Source: RGIG5270 sp045538635 (GTDB taxonomy: Bacteria; Verrucomicrobiota; Lentisphaeria; Victivallales; Victivallaceae). From it: a stretch of 31,449 nucleotides of DNA. The stretch lies in contig JAZSRU010000176.1 in the NCBI GenBank assembly GCA_045538635.1, positions 1 to 31,449 of the forward strand, read 5' to 3'. Shown piece after piece: positions 7,843-16,324 of this stretch. Each line of letters opens with the position of its first letter. The stretch's first letter is position 1. Made by a program: the position numbers and the translations under genes. The notes beneath the pieces were generated by a model. It saw nothing but the letters and a program-made list of their open reading frames with translations, was not told where the DNA came from and made no database searches.

Positions 7843-8234
7843 AAATCAGCGAAATTTATCATTGCAAACACTGCGGTATCATCATGGAAGCTCTTCATTC
7901 CGGCGCAGGCGCGCCCATCTGCTGCAACGAAGAGATGCAGATCGTTCAAGAAAATTCTTCCGATGCAACACTCGAAAAACATGTCCCCGTCATCAAACGC
8001 TACGGCGACATCTGTTTTATTCAAGTCGGTTCTGAACCGCATCCAATGACGGTAGAACATCACATCGTATGGATCGAACTGCATTTGAGCAACCGGATCC
8101 TCCGCCACTACCTGAAACCGGGCGAAAAACCCGAGGTTGAATTCAGCGGCGTAAATGAAGATGAAAAAATCTTTGCCCGCGCATTCTGCAATATTCACGG
8201 TTTATGGCGCTCATGCTCAAATTGTGACAAATAA
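7833..8234 (+). CDS. dfx: Desulfoferrodoxin (2Fe superoxide reductase)
   Basis: Reduces superoxide to hydrogen peroxide without releasing oxygen, using electrons usually delivered by rubredoxin. The 133-residue protein has an N-terminal desulforedoxin domain with four cysteines (C11, C14, C30, C31). The catalytic neelaredoxin-type domain has iron ligands H50, H70, H76, C119 and H122, and the E48-K49 pair next to the active site. The ATG at 7833 overlaps the end of perR and has AGAGAGG upstream. A longer in-frame start at 7761 would only add basic residues read from perR. An extra CxxC (C128, C131) at the extreme C-terminus is not part of the usual family core. Confidence 0.95.
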   Translation: MAVKISEIYHCKHCGIIMEALHSGAGAPICCNEEMQIVQENSSDATLEKHVPVIKRYGDICFIQVGSEPHPMTVEHHIVWIELHLSNRILRHYLKPGEKPEVEFSGVNEDEKIFARAFCNIHGLWRSCSNCDK

Positions 8235-8243
8235 AATACTTTG

Positions 8244-8310
8244 CGGGGTTGATTTTTTATTTCCCGGGTATATATTTTAAAAAAATATCCGTAATGCAGA
8301 ATCAACCCCG
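8244..8310 (+). repeat. Long-range inverted repeat between superoxide reductase and flavodiiron genes
   Basis: An 11-bp perfect inverted repeat (CGGGGTTGATT at 8244-8254 and AATCAACCCCG at 8300-8310) encloses 45 mostly AT bases that can partly self-pair. No T-run follows, so it is not a standard terminator. It could be an RNA stability or processing element, or a partial terminator. Confidence 0.45.
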
Positions 8311-8360
8311 TAACTTTTCCGTTTTCAGAAAAAATACGGAGATTACAAAAGGAATCTTCT

Positions 8361-9560
8361 ATGAAAGCAATAAAAATCAGCGAAAAAGTATATTATATCG
8401 GCGTCATTGACTGGAATGTACGCAATTTTCACGGATACCGTACAGGCCGGGGGACCTCTTACAATGCTTTTCTCATCCTCGATGAAAAAATCACTCTCAT
8501 CGACTGCGTCAAAAAACCGTTCTTCAATGAACTCATGATGCATATATCATCAATTATTGACCCGTCAAAAATTGACTACATCGTTTCCAATCACGCTGAA
8601 CCCGACCATTCAGGCTGCCTGCCGGAAGTTATCAATGCCGTTAAACCGGAAAAAGTTTTCGCTTCCGTCATGGGCGAAAAAGCACTCAAGGCTCATTACG
8701 GCGAAGAACTGGACATCACACCGGTCAAAACAGGCGACTCTATTTCTCTCGGAGAAAACAATCTCCATTTCGTTGAAACCCGTATGCTCCATTGGCCGGA
8801 CAGCATGGTAAGTTATCTCGATAAAGAAAAAATCCTGTTCAGCCAGGACGCTTTCGGAATGCATTATGCCACTGCAAATCTCTTCGCAGATCAAAATGAT
8901 TACAGCATAATGACTTATGAAGCAAAAAAATATTTCGCCAATATCCTGATGCACCTCTCAAATCAGGTGCGCGGCACAATTAAAACTCTCAAAGAACTCA
9001 ATCTCGATATCAGAATCCTCGCTCCCGACCACGGCCCGCTTTTCCGGACTCCGGAATCCATCAGATTCATTCAGAATCTTTATGCGGAAATGGCGGCAGG
9101 TGAACGCGGCAGAAAAGCACTTGTATTTTACGCTTCAATGTGGGGGTCAACTGAAAAAATCGCCAAAGCTCTCGCTCACGGCATCAAAACCGCCGGAGTC
9201 GATGTTACAGTTACAGCCATTGATGCCGCCGACCGCAGCGATATCATGACTGCAATCCTTGATGCGGGACTTGTCTGCGTCGGAAGTCCCACCATGAATA
9301 ACCAGATGTTTCCATCTGTCGCAGACATACTTACATACATGCAGGGATTACTGCGCAAAACCAACAAAATCGGCTACGCATTCGGCTCTTTCGGCTGGAG
9401 CGGCGAGGCGGTAAAACATATTCAGGAAAAACTGCACGAAATGCATTTTGAGCTCCCGTTTGAACCGCAAAGCACAAAATATATCCCCGATGCCGGAGAA
9501 CTTCAGAAATATTACGAAGAGGGCGTCATCCTCGGTGAAACTCTCCTCGAAGAAAAATAA
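8361..9560 (+). CDS. fprA: Flavodiiron protein (FprA-type oxygen/NO reductase)
   Basis: Reduces oxygen to water (or NO to N2O) in the cytoplasm of anaerobes, with electrons normally coming from rubredoxin. The 399-residue protein has an N-terminal metallo-beta-lactamase-like domain with the diiron ligand motif HAEPDH (residues 78-83), then LHWPDSM, FSQDAFG and LAPDHGPLF segments carrying the other ligands. From about residue 250 there is a C-terminal flavodoxin domain with the FMN loop YASMWGSTEKIA. The length is typical of the two-domain class with no fused rubredoxin. A separate rubredoxin gene follows 15 bases downstream. GGA precedes the ATG. Confidence 0.96.
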   Translation: MKAIKISEKVYYIGVIDWNVRNFHGYRTGRGTSYNAFLILDEKITLIDCVKKPFFNELMMHISSIIDPSKIDYIVSNHAEPDHSGCLPEVINAVKPEKVFASVMGEKALKAHYGEELDITPVKTGDSISLGENNLHFVETRMLHWPDSMVSYLDKEKILFSQDAFGMHYATANLFADQNDYSIMTYEAKKYFANILMHLSNQVRGTIKTLKELNLDIRILAPDHGPLFRTPESIRFIQNLYAEMAAGERGRKALVFYASMWGSTEKIAKALAHGIKTAGVDVTVTAIDAADRSDIMTAILDAGLVCVGSPTMNNQMFPSVADILTYMQGLLRKTNKIGYAFGSFGWSGEAVKHIQEKLHEMHFELPFEPQSTKYIPDAGELQKYYEEGVILGETLLEEK

Positions 9561-9575
9561 AGAAAGGAAAATATT

Positions 9576-9740
9576 ATGAAAAAATATGTCTGCACCATGT
9601 GCGGCTACATCTATGACCCCGAAAAAGGCGACGATGTAATGAATATCCCCGCAGGAACCCCGTTTGAAGAACTCCCCGAAAACTGGACATGCCCCATTTG
9701 CGGCGTCCGCAAAGATGACTTCAAAGCCACCGATTTTTAA
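9576..9740 (+). CDS. Rubredoxin
   Basis: A 54-residue electron carrier with one Fe(Cys)4 site. The two knuckles are CTMCGY (C6, C9) and CPICGV (C39, C42), with the family YIYDPEKGD segment and the usual aromatic residues between them. The ATG is preceded by AAAGGAAA. As the last gene of the perR-dfx-fprA set it probably donates electrons to both the superoxide reductase and the flavodiiron protein. The gene is short but unambiguous. Confidence 0.96.
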   Translation: MKKYVCTMCGYIYDPEKGDDVMNIPAGTPFEELPENWTCPICGVRKDDFKATDF

Positions 9741-9763
9741 AGTATAGAAACTGTTTTATAAAA

Positions 9764-9804
9764 AAGGCTGCTGCAAAACCGTTGAAAAGTTTTACAGCAG
9801 CCTT
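9764..9804. terminator. Hairpin terminator shared by rubredoxin and proS
   Basis: A 16-bp stem with one mismatch (outer arms AAGGCTGCTG at 9764-9773 and CAGCAGCCTT at 9795-9804) and a 9-base loop. It is flanked by A/T-rich sequence on both sides and lies between convergent genes, so it can serve both strands. A related hairpin lies at 20246-20288. Confidence 0.8.
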
Positions 9805-9819
9805 GAATTTTATTAAGAA

Positions 9820-11547
9820 TTATTGCAGAACTGATTGAATTTTATCTTTGATAAATACAGTCAAGCCGTCAAGTTTGAGGCGTGCAGCTTCTTTTTCACC
9901 GCGAATCTTGAATTCGACTTCGTTATCCGCAAGAGTTTTGGGAGAAACAACTATGCGGAGCGGAATACCGAGCAAATCGGCATCACTGAACATAAATCCG
10001 GGTTTTTCACCGCGGTCATCATAAAGAACTTCAATACCGGCAGCAAGGAAATCCGCATAAAGTTTTTCGCACGCTTCCTTAACAGGTTCTTTATCAACCT
10101 GAATTGCACAGATTTCAACCTGATAAGGAGCAATGCTCATCGGCCAGATCGGACCATATTCATCATGTGACTGCTCCAGAACCGCCGCCATTGAACGGCC
10201 GACACCGATACCATAACATCCCATGACCATAGGAACAGATTTGCCGTTTTTGTCCAGATAATTGCAATTCATTGCAGCAGAATACTTGGTGCCGAGCTGG
10301 AAAATATTACCGATTTCAATACCGCGCGACATGCGGAGCGGCTCACCGGTAACGGGACAGGGATCGCCCTCGCGCACAGTGGCAATATCGCAAACAGTAA
10401 TACCTTCTTTATCAGTGATATCACGGTCATAATTGAAGTTTTTAAAATGGTAATCAGCTTCATTGGCACCGACGACAAGGTTGCTTGATTCAGCAACGGA
10501 GCGGTCAACGAAAATCCGGCATTTACGGGGATCGACATTGAGAATGGAAGCATAACCTGCGACACATCCGACTTTTTCAATCGCTTCATCATCGGCAAAC
10601 TTGAGTTCGGAAACGAGAGCCGCATTCTGAAGTTTTGTTTCATTGATTTCAAAATCTCCACGGATGAGAGCAAAAATCAAATCTCCGGTATGAACATCCT
10701 GATAGAAAACAGCCTTTCCGGTATTTTCGGGTTTAAGACCGAGGAAACCTGCAACTTCATCAATTGTTTTCTGACCGGGAGTGTGAACTTTTTCAAGAGC
10801 AAGCGGAGCTTCTTTGGTAAATTTGCAGCCGGAAACTGCAATTTCGCGGTTTGCCTTGTATGAATAATCGCTGTTGGTGAAAATCGTATCTTCACCGCAA
10901 TCGCAGATCGCCATGAATTCATGTGAAACTTTACCGCCCATCATACCGGAATTGGATTCGATAGAGATCGCATTTTTCATACCGATACGCTCAAAAATGC
11001 GTTCATAAGCTGCATGAGCGCGTTTGTAATAAGCTTCAAGATCAGCTTGATCAACATGGAATGAATAGGCATCTTTCATAGTGAATTCACGGACACGGAT
11101 CATACCGGCGCGGGGGCGTGCCTCATCACGGTATTTGGTCTGGATCTGATAAACCATGACAGGCAGCTGTTTGTAACTGGTAACTTCGGTGCGGACGAGT
11201 TGAACAACTGCTTCTTCATGAGTCATAGCGAGGATCATCGGTTTGTCATTGCGGTCGCGGAAACGGAGCAATTCCTGTCCGACGGTCTGATAGCGGCCGG
11301 ATTCCTCCCAGAGTTCTGCGGGCAGAACGACAGGCATCAGGACTTCCTGCCCTTCAATTTTGTTCATTTCCTCACGGATAATGTTTTCAATTTTTTCGAC
11401 AATTCTTTTGCCGACCGGCAGAAGTGAATAAATACCGGCTGAAACAGGACGGATATAACCGCCGCGGATGAGGTATTTGTGGCTGATTGTTTTTGCGTCT
11501 TTGGGATCTTCCTTGATCCTGCGTCCGACAAGTTTGGTCATTCTCAT
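9820..11547 (-). CDS. proS: Prolyl-tRNA synthetase, bacterial (editing) type
   Basis: Charges tRNA-Pro with proline in the cytoplasm. The 575-residue length matches the bacterial class II form with an inserted editing domain (about residues 200-400). The catalytic motifs are present, including RDEARPRAGMIRVREF (motif 2) and GIGVGRSMAAVLEQSHDEYG (motif 3). The anticodon-binding domain is at the C-terminus (IAPYQVEICAI onwards). The ATG overlaps the stop of the upstream HD gene as ATGA, with AAAGGAAA upstream. A second in-frame ATG two codons later is possible. Confidence 0.97.
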   Translation of the reverse strand: MRMTKLVGRRIKEDPKDAKTISHKYLIRGGYIRPVSAGIYSLLPVGKRIVEKIENIIREEMNKIEGQEVLMPVVLPAELWEESGRYQTVGQELLRFRDRNDKPMILAMTHEEAVVQLVRTEVTSYKQLPVMVYQIQTKYRDEARPRAGMIRVREFTMKDAYSFHVDQADLEAYYKRAHAAYERIFERIGMKNAISIESNSGMMGGKVSHEFMAICDCGEDTIFTNSDYSYKANREIAVSGCKFTKEAPLALEKVHTPGQKTIDEVAGFLGLKPENTGKAVFYQDVHTGDLIFALIRGDFEINETKLQNAALVSELKFADDEAIEKVGCVAGYASILNVDPRKCRIFVDRSVAESSNLVVGANEADYHFKNFNYDRDITDKEGITVCDIATVREGDPCPVTGEPLRMSRGIEIGNIFQLGTKYSAAMNCNYLDKNGKSVPMVMGCYGIGVGRSMAAVLEQSHDEYGPIWPMSIAPYQVEICAIQVDKEPVKEACEKLYADFLAAGIEVLYDDRGEKPGFMFSDADLLGIPLRIVVSPKTLADNEVEFKIRGEKEAARLKLDGLTVFIKDKIQSVLQ

Positions 11548-12197
11548 AACAGTTTTCCTTTTATTTGTAAATTCATTTCTCTGAAAAAATTTTCCATAAA
11601 TTTCAAATGATGCAATGCGGCTTTTCTGCCATGTTCCGTCAGCATCCGGTCCGGAACCTTTGACAATTTTACGAGATATTCGCGATAAGCGGTATCTTCA
11701 TAACTGTACTCTTCCGCGGCAAGCGCCTTGCGCCGGCTGTTGTGCAGACGCGCGCCTGAATTTCCGGCAAAAAGGAACGCTCTCCCGATCCCGACCGCTC
11801 CGATGGAATCGAGTTTATCGGCATCAAAAAGAATTTTTGCCTCCAGCGTTTCCGGAGCCGAGCCGCGACGGAAACGATGACGCTCAATGCAATGCACGAC
11901 CGCATTTATGAAATCCTCCTCAAACTGCAATTTTTTTAAAAATTCCGCCGCCATGACAGCTCCTGTTTCTGCATGACATACCGCGCCTCTGGTACGGCTT
12001 TCCTCGGCGCGGCCGATATCGTGCAGCATTGCTGCCGCAGCGATGATCCTGACATCGCCGCCGCAGAGTTCTGCCAGGCGCATAGCATTGCGGTAAACAC
12101 GCAATGTATGGTCAAAATCATGTCCGCAACGGTTTTCTGACAGTTTGCGCCGCACGAAACGGCGTATCTGCATCATGGAATTTTTGAAATCCTGCAT
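11544..12197 (-). CDS. HD-domain phosphohydrolase
   Basis: A 217-residue metal-dependent HD-superfamily protein. Metal ligands are visible as HDFDH (H26, H30), MLHDIGR (H59, D60) and FDADKLDSIGAVGIGRAF (D125, D127). The DADKLD block and the length resemble YpgQ/YedJ-type cytosolic phosphohydrolases acting on nucleotides. The substrate here cannot be read from sequence. It is translationally coupled to proS by a 4-bp overlap, which need not imply a shared function. AAGGAAA precedes the ATG. Confidence 0.85.
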   Translation of the reverse strand: MQDFKNSMMQIRRFVRRKLSENRCGHDFDHTLRVYRNAMRLAELCGGDVRIIAAAAMLHDIGRAEESRTRGAVCHAETGAVMAAEFLKKLQFEEDFINAVVHCIERHRFRRGSAPETLEAKILFDADKLDSIGAVGIGRAFLFAGNSGARLHNSRRKALAAEEYSYEDTAYREYLVKLSKVPDRMLTEHGRKAALHHLKFMENFFREMNLQIKGKLL

Positions 12198-12575
12198 TTT
12201 TTCCTTTCAAGAAAATTTCATGTGTTATATAAATTTACATCAGAAAAAGAAAAAAGCAAACGCCATTACTGTAAAAATGGAAATGTAAATCAATTTGACG
12301 GATAAAACATCCGCTTCCGTCATTTTCTGACGGATATAAATCATCCGTCAAAAAACAGCAAAAACGACGATTTTTTTTACTTTGCATATTGAAAAATGAC
12401 GAAAACATGCTATATGTAATATGATTAAAGAAAATAAAACAAAGGGGGATGTTTATTATTCTTCCTGTTTCCAGCAGGCAGTATTTTATTGTTTTTCGTC
12501 ATATTTTGAGCTGAAAAAACAAAAAATACAGTTTGACGGAAAATGACAACAACAAAGAAAGATCAGGGACTTCAC
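12198..12575. promoter_or_regulatory. Divergent control region with a cluster of TGACG/CGTCA motifs, no gene seen
   Basis: This AT-rich region separates the HD gene from the secretin operon. TGACG or its complement CGTCA occurs at 12296, 12318, 12328, 12346, 12397, 12497 and 12534. Four of them, extended to TGACGG/CCGTCA, lie within 55 bp. The copies at 12328-12335 and 12343-12350 form a perfect inverted repeat. A possible promoter toward the secretin is TTGAAA (12389-12394), 16 bp, TATATG (12411-12416), with one TGACG in the spacer. No convincing small gene is present. Confidence 0.5.
12328..12350. repeat. Perfect inverted repeat TGACGGAT-N7-ATCCGTCA
   Basis: Two 8-bp arms (12328-12335 and 12343-12350) around seven bases, followed by a short A run. 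It may be an operator or a hairpin. A less perfect copy of the same motifs occurs 32 bp upstream, from 12296. Confidence 0.6.
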
Positions 12576-14075
12576 ATGAAAATCAACAAAAATCTGCTCA
12601 TCGCTGTATTTATTGTTTCAGGCACCTTGCCGTACAGCCTCACCGCCGCACCTCAACCATCAACCCGTCCTGAAGTGCGTTCAGAAGCATCACTCAATTC
12701 AATCCCGGTAAACGGTGAAACTGTTGTTGTTACCGAAGAAGATCGCGCCAGAGGCAAAGAAAATGTAAAAAATGTCCTCGCTGAACTCCAACAGCTTTTC
12801 GCCAAAGAAAATTACAGCACCCCTAAAAAAGTCATCGGCAGAAAAGTTGCTCCCGCATACTGCAAAGTAATTCAGGGCGACGGCAATAACGCAACTCTCG
12901 TTTACCGTCCAAGATTCACCACTGCCAAAAAGCTCTACAAAGCAATCGACGGTGTCGCCGCCGGCTATGCCGCTCTTGATGTCGTCGAGGAACGCAACAC
13001 CATCATCATCTCCGACAAGAAAAACAATATCAATTACTACAAAGAACTCGCAGAAGCAATCGATGTCCCCTCTTCCCAAATACTTGTTGAAGCAAAAGTC
13101 GTTGAACTCATCTTTAATGACGGCATGGAACGCAACCTCAGCATTTCCTACAACAGCGACAAATACAAAGCAGGTGCTGTAACCCGCGTCCCCGGTTCCA
13201 CCGGAACTGACGGACTCAACGGCAGTTTCACTCCGGTTGACGATCTCGACATTTCTTTCCGCTGGCTTCAGACTGCCACTGATGCCAGAGTCGTTTCATC
13301 TCCCAACATTCTTATCAGCAGAAACGAAGTCGCCCGTATCGTTACGGCTCAGGAAATCCCGATTCAGGAAGCAAATACCGTCAGCAACAGTATCAGTTTT
13401 TCAACCACTTACAAACGCGTCGGTGTAACTCTTGAAGTCGAACCCCAGATGATCAATGATGACAATGTAACTCTCAGACTCTATCCGCAGGTTTCCAGCG
13501 TTCTGCGTTATGAAGCATTCCCAATCAGCGGCGCAAGCGACCAGACCTATCCTGTTCCGGTCATTTCCGTACGCAGTATTGAAAGTTATCTGCGCATGCA
13601 GAACAAACAGGTCGTCATGCTCGGCGGTCTTTATTCCAACCGCGACACTCTGCAGGAGGAACGCATCCCCGTCCTCAGCGATATTCCGTTCATCGGTGAA
13701 CTTTTCACCGGCAAAAACCACAGCCGCGAAGTCATCCAGCTGGTATTCTTTGTCAAAATTCACATCATTTCTCCCGATGATGTTCTCTACGGATTCATGT
13801 ATGACCCCAATGAACAGATGAACGATTCTGAACGCGTCGCCGACCTCGTTGTTGACAACCCCGAAGTCAAACCCAAACGCGAAAAAGCAGTCGTCGGTCT
13901 TATTGACGAAATGGTGGATTCTCTCAATAAATCATGGGCCCCAGTCAGCGATGAACGCAAAAAACGCGAAAAAAACAACTCAAAAGATGCCGTAAACTCC
14001 AAAAATGAAACCAAACCGGCCGCTCCTGCAAATACAGAAAAAGCCGCTCAGAAAAACGCAACCGAAAATAAGTAA
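12576..14075 (+). CDS. Secretin family protein (GspD/PilQ-type outer-membrane channel)
   Basis: Secretins form large multimeric outer-membrane gates. The 499-residue protein has a signal peptide (about residues 1-25), one N-domain (about 107-165, ending in NTIIISDKKN...IDVPSSQILVEAKVVEL) and a secretin core (about 168-400). The core carries the family signature LGGL-x11-IPVLSDIPFIGELF (349-377). The C-terminal 80 residues are charged and low-complexity, rich in Lys, Ala and Asn. It is short for GspD, with fewer N-domains. No type II or pilus genes are adjacent. Instead a MacA-like adaptor follows 12 bases downstream. I chose the ATG at 12576 (AGGGA upstream, signal peptide at once) over one 11 codons earlier. 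Confidence 0.9.
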   Translation: MKINKNLLIAVFIVSGTLPYSLTAAPQPSTRPEVRSEASLNSIPVNGETVVVTEEDRARGKENVKNVLAELQQLFAKENYSTPKKVIGRKVAPAYCKVIQGDGNNATLVYRPRFTTAKKLYKAIDGVAAGYAALDVVEERNTIIISDKKNNINYYKELAEAIDVPSSQILVEAKVVELIFNDGMERNLSISYNSDKYKAGAVTRVPGSTGTDGLNGSFTPVDDLDISFRWLQTATDARVVSSPNILISRNEVARIVTAQEIPIQEANTVSNSISFSTTYKRVGVTLEVEPQMINDDNVTLRLYPQVSSVLRYEAFPISGASDQTYPVPVISVRSIESYLRMQNKQVVMLGGLYSNRDTLQEERIPVLSDIPFIGELFTGKNHSREVIQLVFFVKIHIISPDDVLYGFMYDPNEQMNDSERVADLVVDNPEVKPKREKAVVGLIDEMVDSLNKSWAPVSDERKKREKNNSKDAVNSKNETKPAAPANTEKAAQKNATENK

Positions 14076-14087
14076 AACGGTGCTGCC

Positions 14088-15611
14088 ATGATTAAAATAT
14101 TTGCAAAACCTTACCTCAAATTCTGGATAGCAGGAATCATCGTGATCCTGATCGTTTCCGGCATTTTTATCAGGGTGCAGCTCAACAAAAAAGCTTCCCG
14201 CGAAGCCGCTCAGAAAAAAGCCACCGATGCCGAATCCGACCGCACTTTCAAAGTCAAACGCGATGACCTCCCCATCGGACTCATTCAGGGCGGTACTGTA
14301 AATGCCAGCCACAAGCACAAACTCGCATTACAGGCAAACTTCAAAACCAAACTCCTCTGGGTCGTCGATGAGAATACATGGGTAAAAAAAGGCGACGTCC
14401 TCATGCGCTTTGAAACCGATGAACTCAAACAGAAAATCGAAGATTACGAAATCGACCTCGATAACCTCAAAAAAGAACTCGATATCGCTATCGAAGACGG
14501 CAAAATCCTCGAAAGTACCAACGCTGCAGATATTCAGTCTGCCGAGGATAAACTTCAACAGGCTGAAGATGCCATGCGCAAATACCGCCGCTTTGAACGC
14601 GCCCGCACCATCAATACTCACGAAAACAATATCCAGACCGCAGAAGCCGCCCTCCGCGATGCAGAAACCGCTTACACCGAACTCCGCGACTCCGAACTCG
14701 GCAGCGATGAGGAAAATAAATCCGCCGATGAAAAACGCCGCGAAGAACTCGAAGCGAAACAGGATACTATCGACAGCAAAAATGTTTCTCTCGAAAATGT
14801 CGAAGGCGATTACCGCGCATGGCGCCGTTATGACCACCCGACAAAAATCAAACGCCTGCACAACGACCTCGAACAGGCACAGCTCAACCTGCGCAAAGTC
14901 CGCATCTCCGTCAACTCCAAAGTAATTCAGAAACAACGCTCCATCGAATACTACCGCCGCCGTATCCGCATGACTCAAACCCAGCTTGACCGCCATCGCG
15001 AATACATGAATATGATGGTTATCAAAGCTCCGGTCGAAGGCGTTGTCATTTACTCCGACCCCGACCGCCGCTGGGGCAGACTTGATGTCAAAGTCGGCAT
15101 GGAGGTCGGCAAAGGTCAAATCCTCATTACCATCCCGGAAATGTCCAACCTGATCGTTGACTTCGACCTTCCCGAAGAGTACCGTTCCAAAGTCAATGTC
15201 GGCGATACTGCAGTGATCTCTCCGGATTCACTCGTCGGAACCAAGTTCACCGGCAAAATCACGAACATTGCCACGCTCCCTGTCAATATGGTTTCATGGG
15301 ACAGTGCTTCTCCAAAAGTTTACAAGGCAAAAATACAGTTCGACAAACAATCTCCTCTGCTGGTCAACGGTATGAGCGTTCAAATCAATATCGTAACAAA
15401 AATCATTCCCAAAACACTCTTTGTCCCTGTTGAAGCAGTCTTTGAAGACAACGACCGTTTTTATGTTTTCAAACACACTCTCACCGGCGTTGAAGAACAC
15501 GACGTCAAACTCGGTGAATCAAATGACAATTTCGTTCAGATCACAGAAGGCATCGAAGAAGGCGATATCGTTTATCTCTATCGCCCGTACCAGCAGAAAC
15601 AGGAAAAATAA
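14088..15611 (+). CDS. MacA/HlyD-like periplasmic adaptor (membrane fusion protein)
   Basis: The 507-residue protein has an N-terminal membrane anchor (about residues 12-30). A split lipoyl domain flanks a hairpin, with halves near 78-108 (WVKKGDVLMRFETDEL) and 309-348 (IKAPVEGVVIY). A beta-barrel and membrane-proximal domain follow to the end (VQITEGIEEGDIVYLYRP). Adaptors of this type link an inner-membrane pump to an outer-membrane channel. The helical coiled-coil hairpin spans about 200 residues (111-308), much longer than in E. coli MacA. It lies between the secretin and the ABC genes, so it is the natural bridge between them. The ribosome binding site is weak, which suggests dependence on upstream translation. 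Confidence 0.88.
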   Translation: MIKIFAKPYLKFWIAGIIVILIVSGIFIRVQLNKKASREAAQKKATDAESDRTFKVKRDDLPIGLIQGGTVNASHKHKLALQANFKTKLLWVVDENTWVKKGDVLMRFETDELKQKIEDYEIDLDNLKKELDIAIEDGKILESTNAADIQSAEDKLQQAEDAMRKYRRFERARTINTHENNIQTAEAALRDAETAYTELRDSELGSDEENKSADEKRREELEAKQDTIDSKNVSLENVEGDYRAWRRYDHPTKIKRLHNDLEQAQLNLRKVRISVNSKVIQKQRSIEYYRRRIRMTQTQLDRHREYMNMMVIKAPVEGVVIYSDPDRRWGRLDVKVGMEVGKGQILITIPEMSNLIVDFDLPEEYRSKVNVGDTAVISPDSLVGTKFTGKITNIATLPVNMVSWDSASPKVYKAKIQFDKQSPLLVNGMSVQINIVTKIIPKTLFVPVEAVFEDNDRFYVFKHTLTGVEEHDVKLGESNDNFVQITEGIEEGDIVYLYRPYQQKQEK

Positions 15612-16315
15612 TGACCATGCAGCCGACAAATACACAAGTCGAGAACATTGTTGACTTGCGCAATATCACCAAAACTTATGTGAACGGAGAACTCAAGGTA
15701 CCCGTTCTCAAAGGTATTGATGCCGCCGTCGAACGCGGTAAGTTTGTCGGCTTCATCGGAACCAGCGGTTCCGGCAAATCAACCCTGCTCAATATCCTCG
15801 GACTGCTCGATACCCCCACCAGCGGTCAATATCTGCTGGAGGGCATCCCCGTCGAATCACTTACAGATTGGGAACTCGCCGATATCAGAAACAAAAAAAT
15901 CGGCTTTATTTTCCAGTCATTCAATCTTTTTCCATATCTCACAGTCGAGCAAAATATCGAGGTCCCAATGCTTTATGCCAGAGTCCCGCGCAAAATACGC
16001 ACCGAACGCGCACTCGAACTCGCACACAGAGTCAAACTCGGACACCGCCTCGGACATAAACCCACTCAGCTCTCCGGCGGTGAATGTCAGCGTATTGCCA
16101 TTGCACGCGCTTTGAGCAACAATCCGGCATTCATCCTCGCTGACGAACCGACCGGAAACCTGGACGAAAAAACAAGCGATGAAATCATGGAACTTTTTCA
16201 TGAACTGCACGATCAGGGTGTAACAATCGTCATGGTTACTCACAACCCTGCTCTGGCACCGCATTACGACAAAATCATACGCCTGCGTGACGGCAGGATC
16301 GAAAGCGTGGAGTAA
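15611..16315 (+). CDS. ABC transporter ATP-binding protein, MacB/LolD type
   Basis: This 234-residue cytoplasmic ATPase energises the permease encoded next. It has Walker A GTSGSGKST (50-58), Q-loop Q102, signature LSGGECQ (154-160), Walker B ILADEPTGNLD (E179) and switch H211. The sequence groups with the LolD/MacB/FtsE-like family. The first ATG shares a base with the adaptor stop (TAATG). An ATG two codons later is also possible. In E. coli MacB the ATPase and membrane parts are one protein. Here they are two genes. Confidence 0.94.
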   Translation: MTMQPTNTQVENIVDLRNITKTYVNGELKVPVLKGIDAAVERGKFVGFIGTSGSGKSTLLNILGLLDTPTSGQYLLEGIPVESLTDWELADIRNKKIGFIFQSFNLFPYLTVEQNIEVPMLYARVPRKIRTERALELAHRVKLGHRLGHKPTQLSGGECQRIAIARALSNNPAFILADEPTGNLDEKTSDEIMELFHELHDQGVTIVMVTHNPALAPHYDKIIRLRDGRIESVE

Positions 16316-16324
16316 TTTGCCGTT

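Noticed and set aside
12449..12514. Possible 21-codon leader peptide before the secretin (ATG after a G run)
   Set aside because: The G run touches the ATG with no spacing, the peptide shows no regulatory codon cluster, and nothing else supports translation.
14328..15119. A 263-codon minus-strand open frame opposite the MacA-like gene
   Set aside because: Its composition (rich in Phe, Asp, Ala, Val) is the mirror of the coiled-coil codons on the other strand. It contains no recognisable motif.
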